Below are positions 33,842 to 43,298 of a stretch of DNA of 64,000 bases, one piece after another (the stretch's first letter is position 1; every line of letters starts with the position of its first letter). Origin of the DNA: JAJXWB01 sp964634325. GTDB lineage: Bacteria > Pseudomonadota > Alphaproteobacteria > Rhizobiales > Beijerinckiaceae. Where the stretch lies: positions 1-64,000 of the forward strand of contig CAZWJF010000014.1 of the NCBI GenBank assembly GCA_964634325.1, in the 5' to 3' direction. Below the pieces are notes generated by a model. The model searched no databases and had not been told where the DNA came from. It was given only the letters and a program-made list of their open reading frames with translations. The position numbers and the translations under genes were made by a program.

Positions 33842-34603
33842 ATGCGCCTTCTGATCCTCGGCGGCACGAGCGAAGCGCGGCGCTTGGCCGACGAAATGGC
33901 CCGCCGTCCGGAGGTCGAGACGATTTTCTCCTTCGCCGGCCGCACCGAGCGCCCCGCGCCGCAGGCGGTCGCGACGCGCATCGGCGGCTTCGGCGGGATT
34001 GACGGCCTTGTCGATTATCTGCGCGCCGAACGGATCGATCGCGTGATCGACGCGACCCATCCCTTCGCCGCGCAGATGTCGCGCCACGCGGTCGAGGCCT
34101 GCGCGCGCGCCGGCATCCCGCTGCTGACCTTCTCGCGCGCGCCGTGGCGGCCGCAGGCCGGCGACCGCTGGACCGAGGTCGAGAGCAATGGCGCGGCGGC
34201 GGAAGCGCTCGGCGCGGCGCCGCGCCGCGTTTTCCTCACCATCGGCCGGCTCGGATTGATGGATTTCGCAGGCGCCCCGCAACACATCTATCTGATCCGT
34301 ACGATCGATCCGCCCGGCGATCTCTCGTTCCTGCCGCAGCATGAACTCATTCTCGCGCGCGGGCCGTTCACGGTGGACGACGAGATCGAAACCATGCGTC
34401 GCGCGCAGACCGACGTCGTCGTCAGCAAGAACAGCGGCGGCGGTTCGACCGAAGCGAAACTCGACGCGGCGCGCGCGCTCGGCCTGCCCGTGATCATGGT
34501 GCGGCGTCCGGCGACAAGCGGCGCGCGCGTCACGCACGATCTCGCCGAAGCGCTGGCCTTCGCCTGCGGTCATGACCGGTCTCCAGCGGAGCGCGGCGTG
34601 TAG
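33842..34603 (+). CDS. cobK: Precorrin-6A reductase
   Basis: NADPH-dependent reduction of precorrin-6A (6X) to precorrin-6B. 253 residues with the N-terminal LLILGGTSEARRLADEM, DATHPFAAQMSRHAVEACARAG, FLTIGRLGLMDF and the C-terminal SKNSGGGSTEAKLDAAR. It is the only plus-strand gene inside the early cob set, overlapping the 3' end of the convergent cobJ by 34 bases. The ATG at 33842 follows GAAGGGA. Confidence 0.93.
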   Translation: MRLLILGGTSEARRLADEMARRPEVETIFSFAGRTERPAPQAVATRIGGFGGIDGLVDYLRAERIDRVIDATHPFAAQMSRHAVEACARAGIPLLTFSRAPWRPQAGDRWTEVESNGAAAEALGAAPRRVFLTIGRLGLMDFAGAPQHIYLIRTIDPPGDLSFLPQHELILARGPFTVDDEIETMRRAQTDVVVSKNSGGGSTEAKLDAARALGLPVIMVRRPATSGARVTHDLAEALAFACGHDRSPAERGV

Positions 34604-35340
34604 AGCCAGGGCCGCGCGCCGTCGCGCGGCGCGAAGCGCGTCTCGCTCGAACCGATGAGCACCAGCGTCGACATGTCGACGACCGAGGGGTCGGCTTCGG
34701 CGAGCGTCGTCGTCGTCAGCTTTTCGTCCGGCCGGCCGACGGCGCGCGCGAAGGCGACGACTGTCGCGCCGTCCTTGTGCGCGCGCAGCAGATCGAACGC
34801 GTCGAATATCTGCTTCGGCCGCGCCTTGGAGGCGGGATTGTAGAGCGCGATGACGAAATCGGCCTGCGCCGCCGCGACCAGCCGGCGCGCGACGAGATCC
34901 CACGGCTTGAGATTGTCGGACAGCGAGATCGCGCAGAAATCATGCCCGAGCGGCGCGCCGAGGCGGGCGGCGGCGGCCTGCATCGCGCTGACGCCGGGCG
35001 CGACGCGTATGTCGAGATCGCGAACGTCATCGCGCTCGACCGCCTCGAACACGGCCGCCGCCATGGCGAAAACGCCGGGATCGCCGCCGGAGACGACGAC
35101 CACGCGCCGCCCTGCCCGCGCGAGCGCGATCGCATGTCGCGCGCGGTCGAGTTCGACGCGATTGTCGCTGGCGTGCCGCGTCTGTCCATCGCGGGCGGGC
35201 AAGCGCGCGAGATAGGGCGCATAACCCACGAGATCGGTCGCCTGTTCGCACAGCGCGCGCGCTTCCGGCGTGATCCATTCCTCCGCGCCGGGGCCGAGGC
35301 CGACGACGGCGAGAGACCCCTGGACGAGCGATCTGCTCAC
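34570..35340 (-). CDS. cobJ: Precorrin-3B C17-methyltransferase
   Basis: Methylates C17 of precorrin-3B with ring contraction, giving precorrin-4. 256 residues; VVGLGPGAEEWITPEA, VGYAPYL, VSGGDPGVFAMAAAVFE and LSDNLKPWDLVARRL are diagnostic. The start is a GTG at 35340, which overlaps the cobI stop as GTGA and has GGGAGG four to five bases upstream. It is the last gene of the riboswitch-headed cobW-N-G-H-I-J run. Confidence 0.93.
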   Translation of the reverse strand: MSRSLVQGSLAVVGLGPGAEEWITPEARALCEQATDLVGYAPYLARLPARDGQTRHASDNRVELDRARHAIALARAGRRVVVVSGGDPGVFAMAAAVFEAVERDDVRDLDIRVAPGVSAMQAAAARLGAPLGHDFCAISLSDNLKPWDLVARRLVAAAQADFVIALYNPASKARPKQIFDAFDLLRAHKDGATVVAFARAVGRPDEKLTTTTLAEADPSVVDMSTLVLIGSSETRFAPRDGARPWLYTPRSAGDRS

Positions 35341-36062
35341 GGCCGCCTCCCGTTTCCGGGCACGAGGATTATCGCAAAATAGGGCGCGGGTTTTCCGTCG
35401 AATTCGGCGAGCGGCATGATGCGCTCGCCGGCCATCGTGCCGCGTTCGACATAGATCGCGCGCCCTGCGCGGCCGGTCGCTTCCAGCGCGCGGCGGACCT
35501 TCGGCAGGTTGGAGCCGAGCTTCATGACGACGGCCGCATCGGACTCGGCCAGACGACGCATGAGCTCGTCTTCCGGCAAGGTGCCCGGCAGGACGCTCAG
35601 CACGTCGTCGCCCCAGGTCATCGGCTGGCCGGCGGCGGCGAAGCAGCCGGACATGCCGGAGACGCCAGCGCAGACTTCCGTCGGGAACCGCCCGCGCAAC
35701 CGCTCGTACAAGTGCATGAACGAGCCGTAGAACATCGGATCGCCCTCGCACAGCAGCGCGACATTGCGGCCGGCTTCGAGATGCGCGGCCAGCAGCGCGG
35801 CGCTCTGCGCGTAGAAGGCGGACAAAGCGTCGGTATAGGTCTTGTCGCCGAAATGCGTTTCGGTCGTCATCGGATAATAGAGCGGGACCTGTTCGCTCGC
35901 TGCGTCGATCAGCCCGTCCGCGATAGTGCGCGCCGTGCCGCGCGCGCCCTTCTTTGCGAACCAGGCGACGACCGCCGCCGATCGCACGATGCGCGCGGCT
36001 TTCATCGTCACGAGTTCGGGATCGCCGGGGCCGAGGCCGACGCCATAAAGCACGCCGCTCAT
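35337..36062 (-). CDS. cobI: Precorrin-2 C20-methyltransferase
   Basis: Methylates precorrin-2 at C20 to give precorrin-3A. 241 residues: LYGVGLGPGDPELVTMKAAR, LCEGDPMFYGSFMHLYERL and AGVSGMSGCFAAAGQP identify CobI among tetrapyrrole methylases. It overlaps cobH at its start (ATGA) and cobJ at its end (GTGA). Confidence 0.93.
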   Translation of the reverse strand: MSGVLYGVGLGPGDPELVTMKAARIVRSAAVVAWFAKKGARGTARTIADGLIDAASEQVPLYYPMTTETHFGDKTYTDALSAFYAQSAALLAAHLEAGRNVALLCEGDPMFYGSFMHLYERLRGRFPTEVCAGVSGMSGCFAAAGQPMTWGDDVLSVLPGTLPEDELMRRLAESDAAVVMKLGSNLPKVRRALEATGRAGRAIYVERGTMAGERIMPLAEFDGKPAPYFAIILVPGNGRRP

Positions 36063-36688
36063 TCCGCCTCGCTCGCCAAAGCGTTGATCGCCGCCGCCGT
36101 CATGGCGCTCCCGCCCTTGCGGCCGCGCACGACGAGATAGGGAAGCCCGCCATGTTCGATCAGCGCTTCCTTCGATTCCAGCGCGCCGACGAAACCGACC
36201 GGCATGCCGATAATCGCAGCGGGCGCGCCGGCGCCGGCGTCGATCATGTCGAGCAAGCGAAACAGCGCCGTCGGCGCATTGCCGATGGCGACGACCGCGC
36301 CCGCGAGCCTGTCGCGCCACAGCTCCATCGCGGCGGCCGTGCGCGTATTGCCGATTTCGCGCGCAAGGTCCGGCGTGCGCGGATCGTCGAGCGTGCAGAT
36401 CACCTCGTTGTTCGCCGGCAGGCGCGCGCGCGTCACGCCGTTCGCCACCATTTTCGAATCGCAGAGGATCGGCGCGCCGGCTCGCAGCGCGGCGCGGCCG
36501 GCCAGAACCGCGCCCGCCGCGAAGGCGATGTCGGCCGCAACCTCGACCATGCCGCAGGCGTGGATGATGCGCACCGCGACCTGCTCTTCCTCGCGGGTAA
36601 AGCGCGCGAGGTCGGATTCCGCGCGGATGATGGCGAAGGAACGCCGGTAGATCTCGGCGCCGTCGCGGATGTAGTCGCGTTCTGTCAT
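36059..36688 (-). CDS. cobH: Precorrin-8X methylmutase
   Basis: Moves the C11 methyl group to C12 of precorrin-8X to form hydrogenobyrinic acid. 209 residues with IRDGAEIYRRSFAIIRAE, RIIHACGMVEVAADI carrying the catalytic His, DSKMVANGVTRARLPANNEV and IGMPVGFVGALESKEAL. The start at 36688 gives an ATGA overlap with the cobG stop; a 13-codon longer frame is rejected. Confidence 0.94.
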   Translation of the reverse strand: MTERDYIRDGAEIYRRSFAIIRAESDLARFTREEEQVAVRIIHACGMVEVAADIAFAAGAVLAGRAALRAGAPILCDSKMVANGVTRARLPANNEVICTLDDPRTPDLAREIGNTRTAAAMELWRDRLAGAVVAIGNAPTALFRLLDMIDAGAGAPAAIIGMPVGFVGALESKEALIEHGGLPYLVVRGRKGGSAMTAAAINALASEAE

Positions 36689-37980
36689 GTCGGCGCGCTC
36701 TGTGACATGCGCCGGGCGATCTCGCAATGCGCGGCGGCCGCGTCGAGGCCCGTCGCAACCGGCGCTGCGTCGGGCGCGCCGTCGACCACGAGATCGAAGC
36801 CGCCGTTGCGGCCGACCAGCGTGAAGGGCGCCGGGCGTGGATGCGCGCAGCCTTTCGGACAGCCCGTCACGTGCAGACGCGTCGCCGGCGCGACGCCGGC
36901 GAACAAGGATGCGAGCGCCAGCGCCGGCGCGTGGGTGACGACGGACGAGGACTCGCAGTCCGGCGCGCCGGGACAGGCGACGACCGAGAGCACGGGATCG
37001 GCGCTGTCAACCACGAGGCCTGCGTCCGCCAGCGTTGCGACGAGGTTTTGCGCGCCCTCTGGCGCGAGACCGGCGACGAGGATCGTGCGCCACGGCGTCA
37101 GGCGCACGGCGCGCGCGCTCTGTGCGGCGGCGCTGTCCGCCACAAGCGCGAGTTGCTCCGCGCGCCAGCGGCCGAACGGCGCGGCGCAGCCGACGAAGGC
37201 GCCAGCGCCGAGCAAATGGACGCCGAGCGCGTCCGACAGTCTTGCGCTGGCGCGCGCCCGGTAAGAGGCGCTGCAAAGGCCGGCGGCGGCGAAGACGGCG
37301 TGCGCGCCGGCGGCGACGACCAGCGCGCGCATGCGCCGCGCGCCGTAACGTTCCCGCAGCGACAGGAAGGCGCGCGCGAGATCGGCCGCGGCGCCCGGCG
37401 CCTCGTCCGCCGCGACCCGCGCGGCGATCTCCGGCGCGCCGGCGAGCCGCAGCGCGACGAGGGTCGTTCCGGCGTCGCGCACGGCCTCGATGGCGATATC
37501 GACATCGGCCGAGGTCGTCGAAAGCGCGCCGCCGTCGTCGATGACGAAACCGAATTTTCCCGGCAAGGCGTGCAGTGCGACGTCGTCGCGCAGGATCGAT
37601 TCGAGGGCGGCGAGCGTCGCATGCGCGTCGATCAGCGCGGCGCCATCGAGGCCCGTCAGCGGCGGCGCGATGACGTTGAGCACCTGCTCGCTTGCGGCGT
37701 CCGGCGACAGCAGGCCGAGGCCGTCGAGCGCATCCAGAACCTGCGGCAAGGTCTCGTCGCTGACGCCGCGCATCTGCAAATTGGCGCGATGCGAAAGATC
37801 GAACAGCCCATTGCCGCAGCGTCGCCCGAGGTCGGCGATCGCGCGCAGCGTTGCGGGGTCGAGGCGCCCGCCTGAAATCTTGATGCGCACGACGAGACCG
37901 TCGCCGCTCATCATCGGGCGAAGCGAACCGGGGCACCATCCTTTGACGCTCGGCGGCTTGGCGAGGACGGCGCCGGTCAT
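36685..37980 (-). CDS. cobG: Precorrin-3B synthase
   Basis: Oxygen-dependent monooxygenase that makes precorrin-3B, so its presence marks the aerobic B12 route. 431 residues related to sulfite/nitrite reductases: KGWCPGSLRPMMSGDGLVVR, LDLSHRANLQMRGV-like sequence near residue 60, then the [4Fe-4S]/sirohaem cysteines in VACPGAPDCESS and HVTGCPKGCAHP. The start at 37980 overlaps the cobN stop (ATGA). Confidence 0.92.
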   Translation of the reverse strand: MTGAVLAKPPSVKGWCPGSLRPMMSGDGLVVRIKISGGRLDPATLRAIADLGRRCGNGLFDLSHRANLQMRGVSDETLPQVLDALDGLGLLSPDAASEQVLNVIAPPLTGLDGAALIDAHATLAALESILRDDVALHALPGKFGFVIDDGGALSTTSADVDIAIEAVRDAGTTLVALRLAGAPEIAARVAADEAPGAAADLARAFLSLRERYGARRMRALVVAAGAHAVFAAAGLCSASYRARASARLSDALGVHLLGAGAFVGCAAPFGRWRAEQLALVADSAAAQSARAVRLTPWRTILVAGLAPEGAQNLVATLADAGLVVDSADPVLSVVACPGAPDCESSSVVTHAPALALASLFAGVAPATRLHVTGCPKGCAHPRPAPFTLVGRNGGFDLVVDGAPDAAPVATGLDAAAAHCEIARRMSQSAPT

Positions 37981-40900
37981 GCGATCTCTCCGTCGTCGTG
38001 CAGATGCGCCAGCGAGTTGCGTCGGCTGCGCCACAGGCCGCGGCGCAGGGCGATCGCGAAATCGCGCTTCATGCGATTGGCGGCCTGCGGATTGGCGTCT
38101 TCGAGGAAAGCGCGTACGCGCTCGTCGCCGAGCGTGGCGTCGTAAGCCGCGTCGAACAAATGGTCGGAAACGCCCGCCGTCGCGGCGAAGGCGAGAAGAT
38201 TGCTCACACCGTCGGCGATGTCCGTCGCGCCGCGAAAGCCGTGACGCATCTGGCCTTCGAGCCAGCGCGGGGAAGCCAGGCGGCCACGCACGATCCGCGC
38301 GATTTCCTCGTCCAGCTTTCTGACGCGCGCGGAATCGACGCGCGTCGCGTCGACATGCCAAACGCGCGCCTGACCGCCGAGCGCGCGCGAGGCCGCCGCG
38401 AACCCGCCCTCGTGCTCGGCGAAGGCGGGGCCGGCGAGCGCGTCCGTTTCAGCCATGTCCTGCACATGCACGAGCGCGTCGGCCGAGGCGACGCGCGCGG
38501 CGAACTGCTGCGGCGCATGTTCGGCCTCTGCGCTCGCATAGGCCCAGGCGCCGGCGGCAAGGTAGGCTTTCGCGAGATCGTCGCGGTCGCGCCAGTCGTC
38601 GGCCGAAACCATGTCGGCGACGCCGATGCGATAATGTTGCGGCGCGCCGCCGAACACGCGCGCGAGATCGCCGCCGGCGCGGGCGTGCGCGGCGAGCGGG
38701 CTGGCCGCATCGTCCTCGTCGCGCGCGGCGACGGCGCGCGCCGCCTGATCGAACAAGGCGATCTGCGCGGGAAAGACGTCGCGAAACAGGCCGGAAATAC
38801 GCAACGTCACGTCGACGCGCGGCCGGCCGAGTTCGGCCTCCGTCAATATCTCGAAACCGGAGACGCGCGCAGAGGCAGCGTCCCACACGGGCCGCACGCC
38901 GATCAGCGCGAGCGCTTGCGCGAAATCCTCGCCGCCGGTGCGCATCGAGGCCGACCCCCAGAGATCGATCAGCAACGCGCGCGGCCAGTCGCCGTGCTCC
39001 TGCGCATGGCGTGCGAGCACGTCGGCGGCCGTGCGCGCGCCGATCTCCCATGCGGTGCGCGTGGGGATCGCGCGTGGATCGACGCTGTAGAGATTGCGTC
39101 CGGTCGGCAGAACGTCGGCGCGCAGCCGCGACGGCGCGCCGGAGGGGCCAGGCTCGACGAAACGCCCGTCGAGCGCGTCGAGCAGGCCTTTCCACTCGCC
39201 GTCGGCCGCGCCGAACACGTGCAGGCCGTCGCCGATGCGCAGCTCCTTGATGTCGCAAAGCCAGGCGTCGAGTTTCAGCAGCGCGTCCTCGCGCGACGTT
39301 TCGCGGGTCACCCCGCATTCGGCGGCAAGCCCCGTGGCCTGCGCGCGATCGAGAATGGCGTCCGCGACAATCTGAGCGCGACGCGGATCGAGACCGGACG
39401 CGGCGGCGTATTCGTCGAACAAAGCTTCGACCTCGCCTGCCGCACCGGCAAGCTCGGTCTCGGCCAATGGCGGCGTCATATGACCGATGGTGAGCGCGCC
39501 AAGACGCCGGCGCGCCTGCGCGGCTTCGCCGGGGTCGTTGACGATGAATGTATAGACGACGGGAGTCGCGCCGGTCAGGATCGCCGGCGGGCATTCGCCC
39601 GACAATGCGACGGCCTTGCCCGGAAGCCATTCCAGCGTGCCGTGCGTGCCGAGATGGATCATCGCGTCGATGCGCAGGACGTCGCGCAACAGCAGATAGA
39701 AGGCGACATAGGAATGGCGCGGCGGCAGCGCCGCGTCGTGATAGTCGTCGCGTCGCGCCTCGCGCCGGCCGCGGTCTGGTTGGACGGCGATGACGAGATC
39801 GCCGGTCGTGGCCGCGGCGAAGCGAAAGACGCCGTCCTGGACGAGCGGATCGTCCTGCGGCGCGCCCCACGCTGCGACCACTGCGTCGCGGAAGGAGGCG
39901 GGGAGCGCGGCGAAGAGGCTGGCGTAGTCCTCGATCGTGATGGCGGGCGAAGCGAAACGATCCATCCCCCCGCCCAGCCGGACGGATCGCTCAGTCGCAT
40001 AATTCGAAGTCGGATAGATACGACCTCGGGTCATGCTCTCCGCGATGAGGGTTGAGAAGTTCGGGGTTTCGCCGACCGCGTAACCCTCGGCGCGCAGCCG
40101 GTCGCAGATCGCCGCCATGCTCGCCGGCGTATCGAGGCCGACCGCGTAGCCTTGCGAGCCGGCGCGCGCGGGATAGTCCGACAGGACCATCGCGAGGCGG
40201 CGCGCGGCGCGCGGCGTGCGGCGCAGACGCGCCCAGCTTTCCGCAAGGTCGGCGGCGGCGGCGACGCGCTCCTCGTCCGGCCTGTGCAGAACGCGGGCGT
40301 ATTCCTGCGCGTCCTGCGGGTCGCTTTCCGCCTTGAAGGAGACGACCGGCCCGCAGATGCGGCCGTCGACTTCCGGTAGCACGACGTTCATCGCGAGATC
40401 GGCGGCGCCGAGACCGCGCGCGGAAGCGGCCCACGCTTCGCGCGACGAGAGCGCGAACGGCAGCTGGATCACCGGCGCGTCCGCCCGGTCGAGAACCGCG
40501 CCGCCGTTGTCGCGCGCCGAAAAGGCCGTGGCGTTGAGGACGATATCTGGCTTCGTCGCATCGATCGCATCGGCGACGACCTGCGTCGCCGCGGGATCCT
40601 TGAGGCTCGATACGAACACCGCCTCGACGCCGAAGCCCCGCGCGCAAAGCGCGTCGGCCAGCGCTTCGTGCGGCGCGATATCGGCGGCGAGCCAGTGCGA
40701 GCGATAGAGAACGATCAGCGCGCGAAGCGAACTCGCCGCGACCTCCCGACACAGCCGCGCTGCGCGGCCGGCCGCCGCCAGCGGCTGCGGTTCGCGCCAC
40801 GCGACGGGGCGCCCGATCCGCGTCGAAAGGAATCCGAACAGGCTTGCGAGATTGTCCGGGCCGCCGTGCTGAATGAAGGCGTAGATGCGGCGCAGATCCC

Positions 40901-41294
40901 CGACCGGCAGGGTCGAGGCGGCGTCGAGGCGCGCGTCCTCGCGATGATCGCCCGGCACGACAGCCAGCGCGATGTTCCTTGCGCGACATAGCGCCGCGAG
41001 TTCGTCGATCCCGTAGCGCCAGTAATCGGCGCCGCCGAGACAGCGCACGAGCACGAGTTTCGCGTGCGCCGCCGTCTTCTCGAGATAGAGATCGACCGAA
41101 TAGGGATGCTTCAGTCGCGCCAGCGAGGCGAGCCGCAGGCTCGGCCAGCCGACGTCGCGCGCATGGACGGCCGCCGCCGCGCCGAGATCGGAATCGGAAA
41201 ACGAGAGATAGACGACGTCGCCCGGCGATTGCGCGAGATCGACGGCCTGCTCCTGCTCGTCGATCGTCGCAATGTCGCGGGCGAGAAGATGCAT
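37977..41294 (-). CDS. cobN: Cobaltochelatase subunit CobN
   Basis: Large substrate-binding subunit of the ATP-dependent CobNST cobaltochelatase, which inserts cobalt into hydrogenobyrinic acid a,c-diamide. 1105 residues, somewhat shorter than the roughly 1,270 I recall for the Pseudomonas denitrificans enzyme. Conserved parts include MIHLGTHGTLEWLPGKAVALS, NDPGEAAQARRR, WEIGARTAADVLARH and LWGSASMRTGGEDFAQALAL. cobS and cobT are not in the window. It starts one base after the cobW stop. Confidence 0.93.
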   Translation of the reverse strand: MHLLARDIATIDEQEQAVDLAQSPGDVVYLSFSDSDLGAAAAVHARDVGWPSLRLASLARLKHPYSVDLYLEKTAAHAKLVLVRCLGGADYWRYGIDELAALCRARNIALAVVPGDHREDARLDAASTLPVGDLRRIYAFIQHGGPDNLASLFGFLSTRIGRPVAWREPQPLAAAGRAARLCREVAASSLRALIVLYRSHWLAADIAPHEALADALCARGFGVEAVFVSSLKDPAATQVVADAIDATKPDIVLNATAFSARDNGGAVLDRADAPVIQLPFALSSREAWAASARGLGAADLAMNVVLPEVDGRICGPVVSFKAESDPQDAQEYARVLHRPDEERVAAAADLAESWARLRRTPRAARRLAMVLSDYPARAGSQGYAVGLDTPASMAAICDRLRAEGYAVGETPNFSTLIAESMTRGRIYPTSNYATERSVRLGGGMDRFASPAITIEDYASLFAALPASFRDAVVAAWGAPQDDPLVQDGVFRFAAATTGDLVIAVQPDRGRREARRDDYHDAALPPRHSYVAFYLLLRDVLRIDAMIHLGTHGTLEWLPGKAVALSGECPPAILTGATPVVYTFIVNDPGEAAQARRRLGALTIGHMTPPLAETELAGAAGEVEALFDEYAAASGLDPRRAQIVADAILDRAQATGLAAECGVTRETSREDALLKLDAWLCDIKELRIGDGLHVFGAADGEWKGLLDALDGRFVEPGPSGAPSRLRADVLPTGRNLYSVDPRAIPTRTAWEIGARTAADVLARHAQEHGDWPRALLIDLWGSASMRTGGEDFAQALALIGVRPVWDAASARVSGFEILTEAELGRPRVDVTLRISGLFRDVFPAQIALFDQAARAVAARDEDDAASPLAAHARAGGDLARVFGGAPQHYRIGVADMVSADDWRDRDDLAKAYLAAGAWAYASAEAEHAPQQFAARVASADALVHVQDMAETDALAGPAFAEHEGGFAAASRALGGQARVWHVDATRVDSARVRKLDEEIARIVRGRLASPRWLEGQMRHGFRGATDIADGVSNLLAFAATAGVSDHLFDAAYDATLGDERVRAFLEDANPQAANRMKRDFAIALRRGLWRSRRNSLAHLHDDGEIA

Positions 41295-41295
41295 G

Positions 41296-42327
41296 TCAGG
41301 CGCGCAGCATGGCTTCGACGCCGGCGCGGTCGAGGCCCTTTTCGCCGATCACCACGAGGCGCGAGACGCGCGCTTCGCCGGGTCTCCAGGCGCGGTCGAA
41401 TTCGTGGCGGACGCGCTGACCGACGCCCTGCACCAGCAGCCGCATCGGCTTGCCGGCGACCGCGACATAGCCCTTGGCGCGCAACACGTCGTGCGCGGCC
41501 GCCGTTTCGGCCAGCCGCTGCGCGAACGCGACGACGTCGGCGATCTCGCCGATCTCGATGTCGAAGGTCTCGAAATCGTCGTGGTCGTGGCCTTCTTCGG
41601 CGTCATGATGCGACGGACGGTTGGCCAGATCGTCCTCGGCCGCCGCATGCAGGCCGAGCAGGATGTTCGGCTCGATCCGCCCTTCGCGCGCGAGGATGGT
41701 TTTCGCGCGCGGCGCCGAAGCCGCTATTTCGTCGGCCACGCGCGCGGCGCCGGCGCCGTCGAGCAGGTCGGTCTTGTTGAGCACGACGAGATCGGCGCAC
41801 AGAAGCTGGTCCTCGTAGACCTCCTCCAGCGGATTGTCGTGATCGACCGAAACGTCCTCCGCGCGTTGCCGGGCGACGGCTTCCGGATCGTCGGCGAAGC
41901 GGCCTTCCGCGACCGCCGGGCCGTCGACCACGGCGACCACGCCGTCGACGGTCAGTTTCGCGCGGATGTGCGGCCAGTCGAACGCCTTCACCAGCGGCTT
42001 GGGCAAGGCGAGGCCGGACGTCTCGACGATGATGTGATCCGGCTTCTTCTCGCGCGACAGCAGCGCCTCGATGGTCGGCAGGAAGTCGTCGGCGACCGTG
42101 CAGCACAGGCAGCCGTTGGCGAGTTCGACGATGTTTTCTTCCGGGCAGCTCTCGACGCCGCAGGAGCGCAGGATCTCGCCGTCGACGCCGACGTCGCCGA
42201 ATTCGTTGACGATGAGCGCGAGGCGGCGGCTCTTCTCGTGTTCGAGCACATGGCGGATCAGCGTCGTCTTGCCGGCGCCGAGAAAGCCCGTGACGATCGT
42301 GACGGGAATGCGGGAAAAAGAGCTCAT
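41296..42327 (-). CDS. cobW: CobW-family GTPase (putative cobalt chaperone)
   Basis: G3E-family P-loop GTPase of 343 residues thought to deliver cobalt for B12 synthesis. It has VTGFLGAGKTTLIRHVL (Walker A), the metal-site GCLCC in ELANGCLCCTVADD, ETSGLALP, LNKTDLL (guanine specificity) and a His/Asp-rich loop (HHDAEEGHDHDD) near residue 235. First gene after the cobalamin riboswitch and head of the cobW-N-G-H-I-J run. Confidence 0.94.
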   Translation of the reverse strand: MSSFSRIPVTIVTGFLGAGKTTLIRHVLEHEKSRRLALIVNEFGDVGVDGEILRSCGVESCPEENIVELANGCLCCTVADDFLPTIEALLSREKKPDHIIVETSGLALPKPLVKAFDWPHIRAKLTVDGVVAVVDGPAVAEGRFADDPEAVARQRAEDVSVDHDNPLEEVYEDQLLCADLVVLNKTDLLDGAGAARVADEIAASAPRAKTILAREGRIEPNILLGLHAAAEDDLANRPSHHDAEEGHDHDDFETFDIEIGEIADVVAFAQRLAETAAAHDVLRAKGYVAVAGKPMRLLVQGVGQRVRHEFDRAWRPGEARVSRLVVIGEKGLDRAGVEAMLRA

Positions 42328-42439
42328 CCTAGGCCTCGCCAGCGCGATCCCGCGCCTCGATCGAAACCTGTTTCCGCTGGAAGGGCCCGAGGGCCGGTCC
42401 GCAAGCTCCGGGTCACCCCGCCCGGCGCTCCGAAAACAG

Positions 42440-42620
42440 TCGTGCAGACGGCAGGTCTCCTGGCTTCCGGGTCGTCGCCCGCGCCGCCTTCCCGGATTTC
42501 CAGTGGCGTGTGGCGGGGCTCGCCGGTTACAGTTGCGGGGGCAGCCGCGGAATTGGGCCTAAACCCTCGCCGCGTTCCCTCTTAGCCTCCTTGCGGAGGA
42601 CCGTCGCGGGCAGTCATAAG
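42440..42620 (-). promoter_or_regulatory. Cobalamin (B12) riboswitch
   Basis: On the minus strand, 113 bases or more ahead of cobW, lie in order AAGAGGGAACGCGG, the core GCTGCCCCCGCAACTGTAA, GCCACTGG, CCGGGAAGG and the B12 box AGCCAGGAGACCTGCC (42450-42465). These are the conserved elements of the adenosylcobalamin aptamer. No T-run terminator follows, so control is probably by blocking translation start of cobW. The boundaries are approximate. It should repress the whole cobW-to-cobJ run when B12 is plentiful. I see no second aptamer for the divergent cobO. Confidence 0.94.
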
Positions 42621-42670
42621 CGCGGTCCGGGGCGCCGTCAAACCGGGCGCGCCCGCCCGAAAGGCCGGAC

Positions 42671-43285
42671 ATGACCACCTCCGCAGACGAAGACGCCCGC
42701 CACCGCGCGAAGATGGCCAAGCGCAAGGCCGTGCAGGACGCGGAAGTCGCCGCCAAGACCATCGCGGAGAAAGGGCTGCTGATCGTCCACACCGGCCCCG
42801 GCAAGGGCAAGTCGACGGCGGCGTTCGGTCTCGCCCTGCGCGCGCTCGGGCACGGCTGGAAGATCGGAATCGTCCAGTTCATCAAGGGCGCATGGGCGAC
42901 CGGCGAGCGCGCCGTGCTCGAAAAATTCGGCGATCAGGTCGTCTGGCGCACGATGGGCGAAGGCTTCACCTGGGAGACGCAGGACCGCGCGCGCGACATC
43001 GCGGCGGCCGGACGCGCCTGGGACGAGGCTAAGAAGATGATGGCCGATCCGCACATCCGGCTGATCGTGCTGGACGAACTCAACATCGCTCTGCGCTACG
43101 ACTATCTGCCGCCGGCGGACGTCGTGGAGACGCTGAAAGCGCGACGGTCCGATCTGCACATCGTCGTCACCGGCCGCAACGCCAAGCCGGAACTGATCGA
43201 GGCGGCCGATCTCGTCACCGAAATGACTCTGGTCAAGCATCATTTCGCAGCCGGAGTGAAGGCTCAGGAAGGAATCGAGTTTTGA
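42671..43285 (+). CDS. cobO: Cob(I)yrinic acid a,c-diamide adenosyltransferase
   Basis: Adds the 5'-deoxyadenosyl ligand from ATP to cob(I)yrinic acid a,c-diamide (CobO/CobA/BtuR type). 204 residues with HTGPGKGKSTAAFGLALRALG (ATP loop), IVQFIKGAWATGE, LDELNIALRYDYL and VTGRNAKPELIEAADLVTEM. Divergent from the riboswitch-controlled cobW and followed 13 bases later by cobQ. Confidence 0.94.
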   Translation: MTTSADEDARHRAKMAKRKAVQDAEVAAKTIAEKGLLIVHTGPGKGKSTAAFGLALRALGHGWKIGIVQFIKGAWATGERAVLEKFGDQVVWRTMGEGFTWETQDRARDIAAAGRAWDEAKKMMADPHIRLIVLDELNIALRYDYLPPADVVETLKARRSDLHIVVTGRNAKPELIEAADLVTEMTLVKHHFAAGVKAQEGIEF

Positions 43286-43298
43286 GGCGGAATCGCCC

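Noticed and set aside
37998..40055. A 685-residue plus-strand open frame antisense to cobN
   Set aside because: Its translation is Arg/Gly/Ala-rich without motifs; cobN on the other strand has clear family signatures. Long antisense frames are expected at this GC content.
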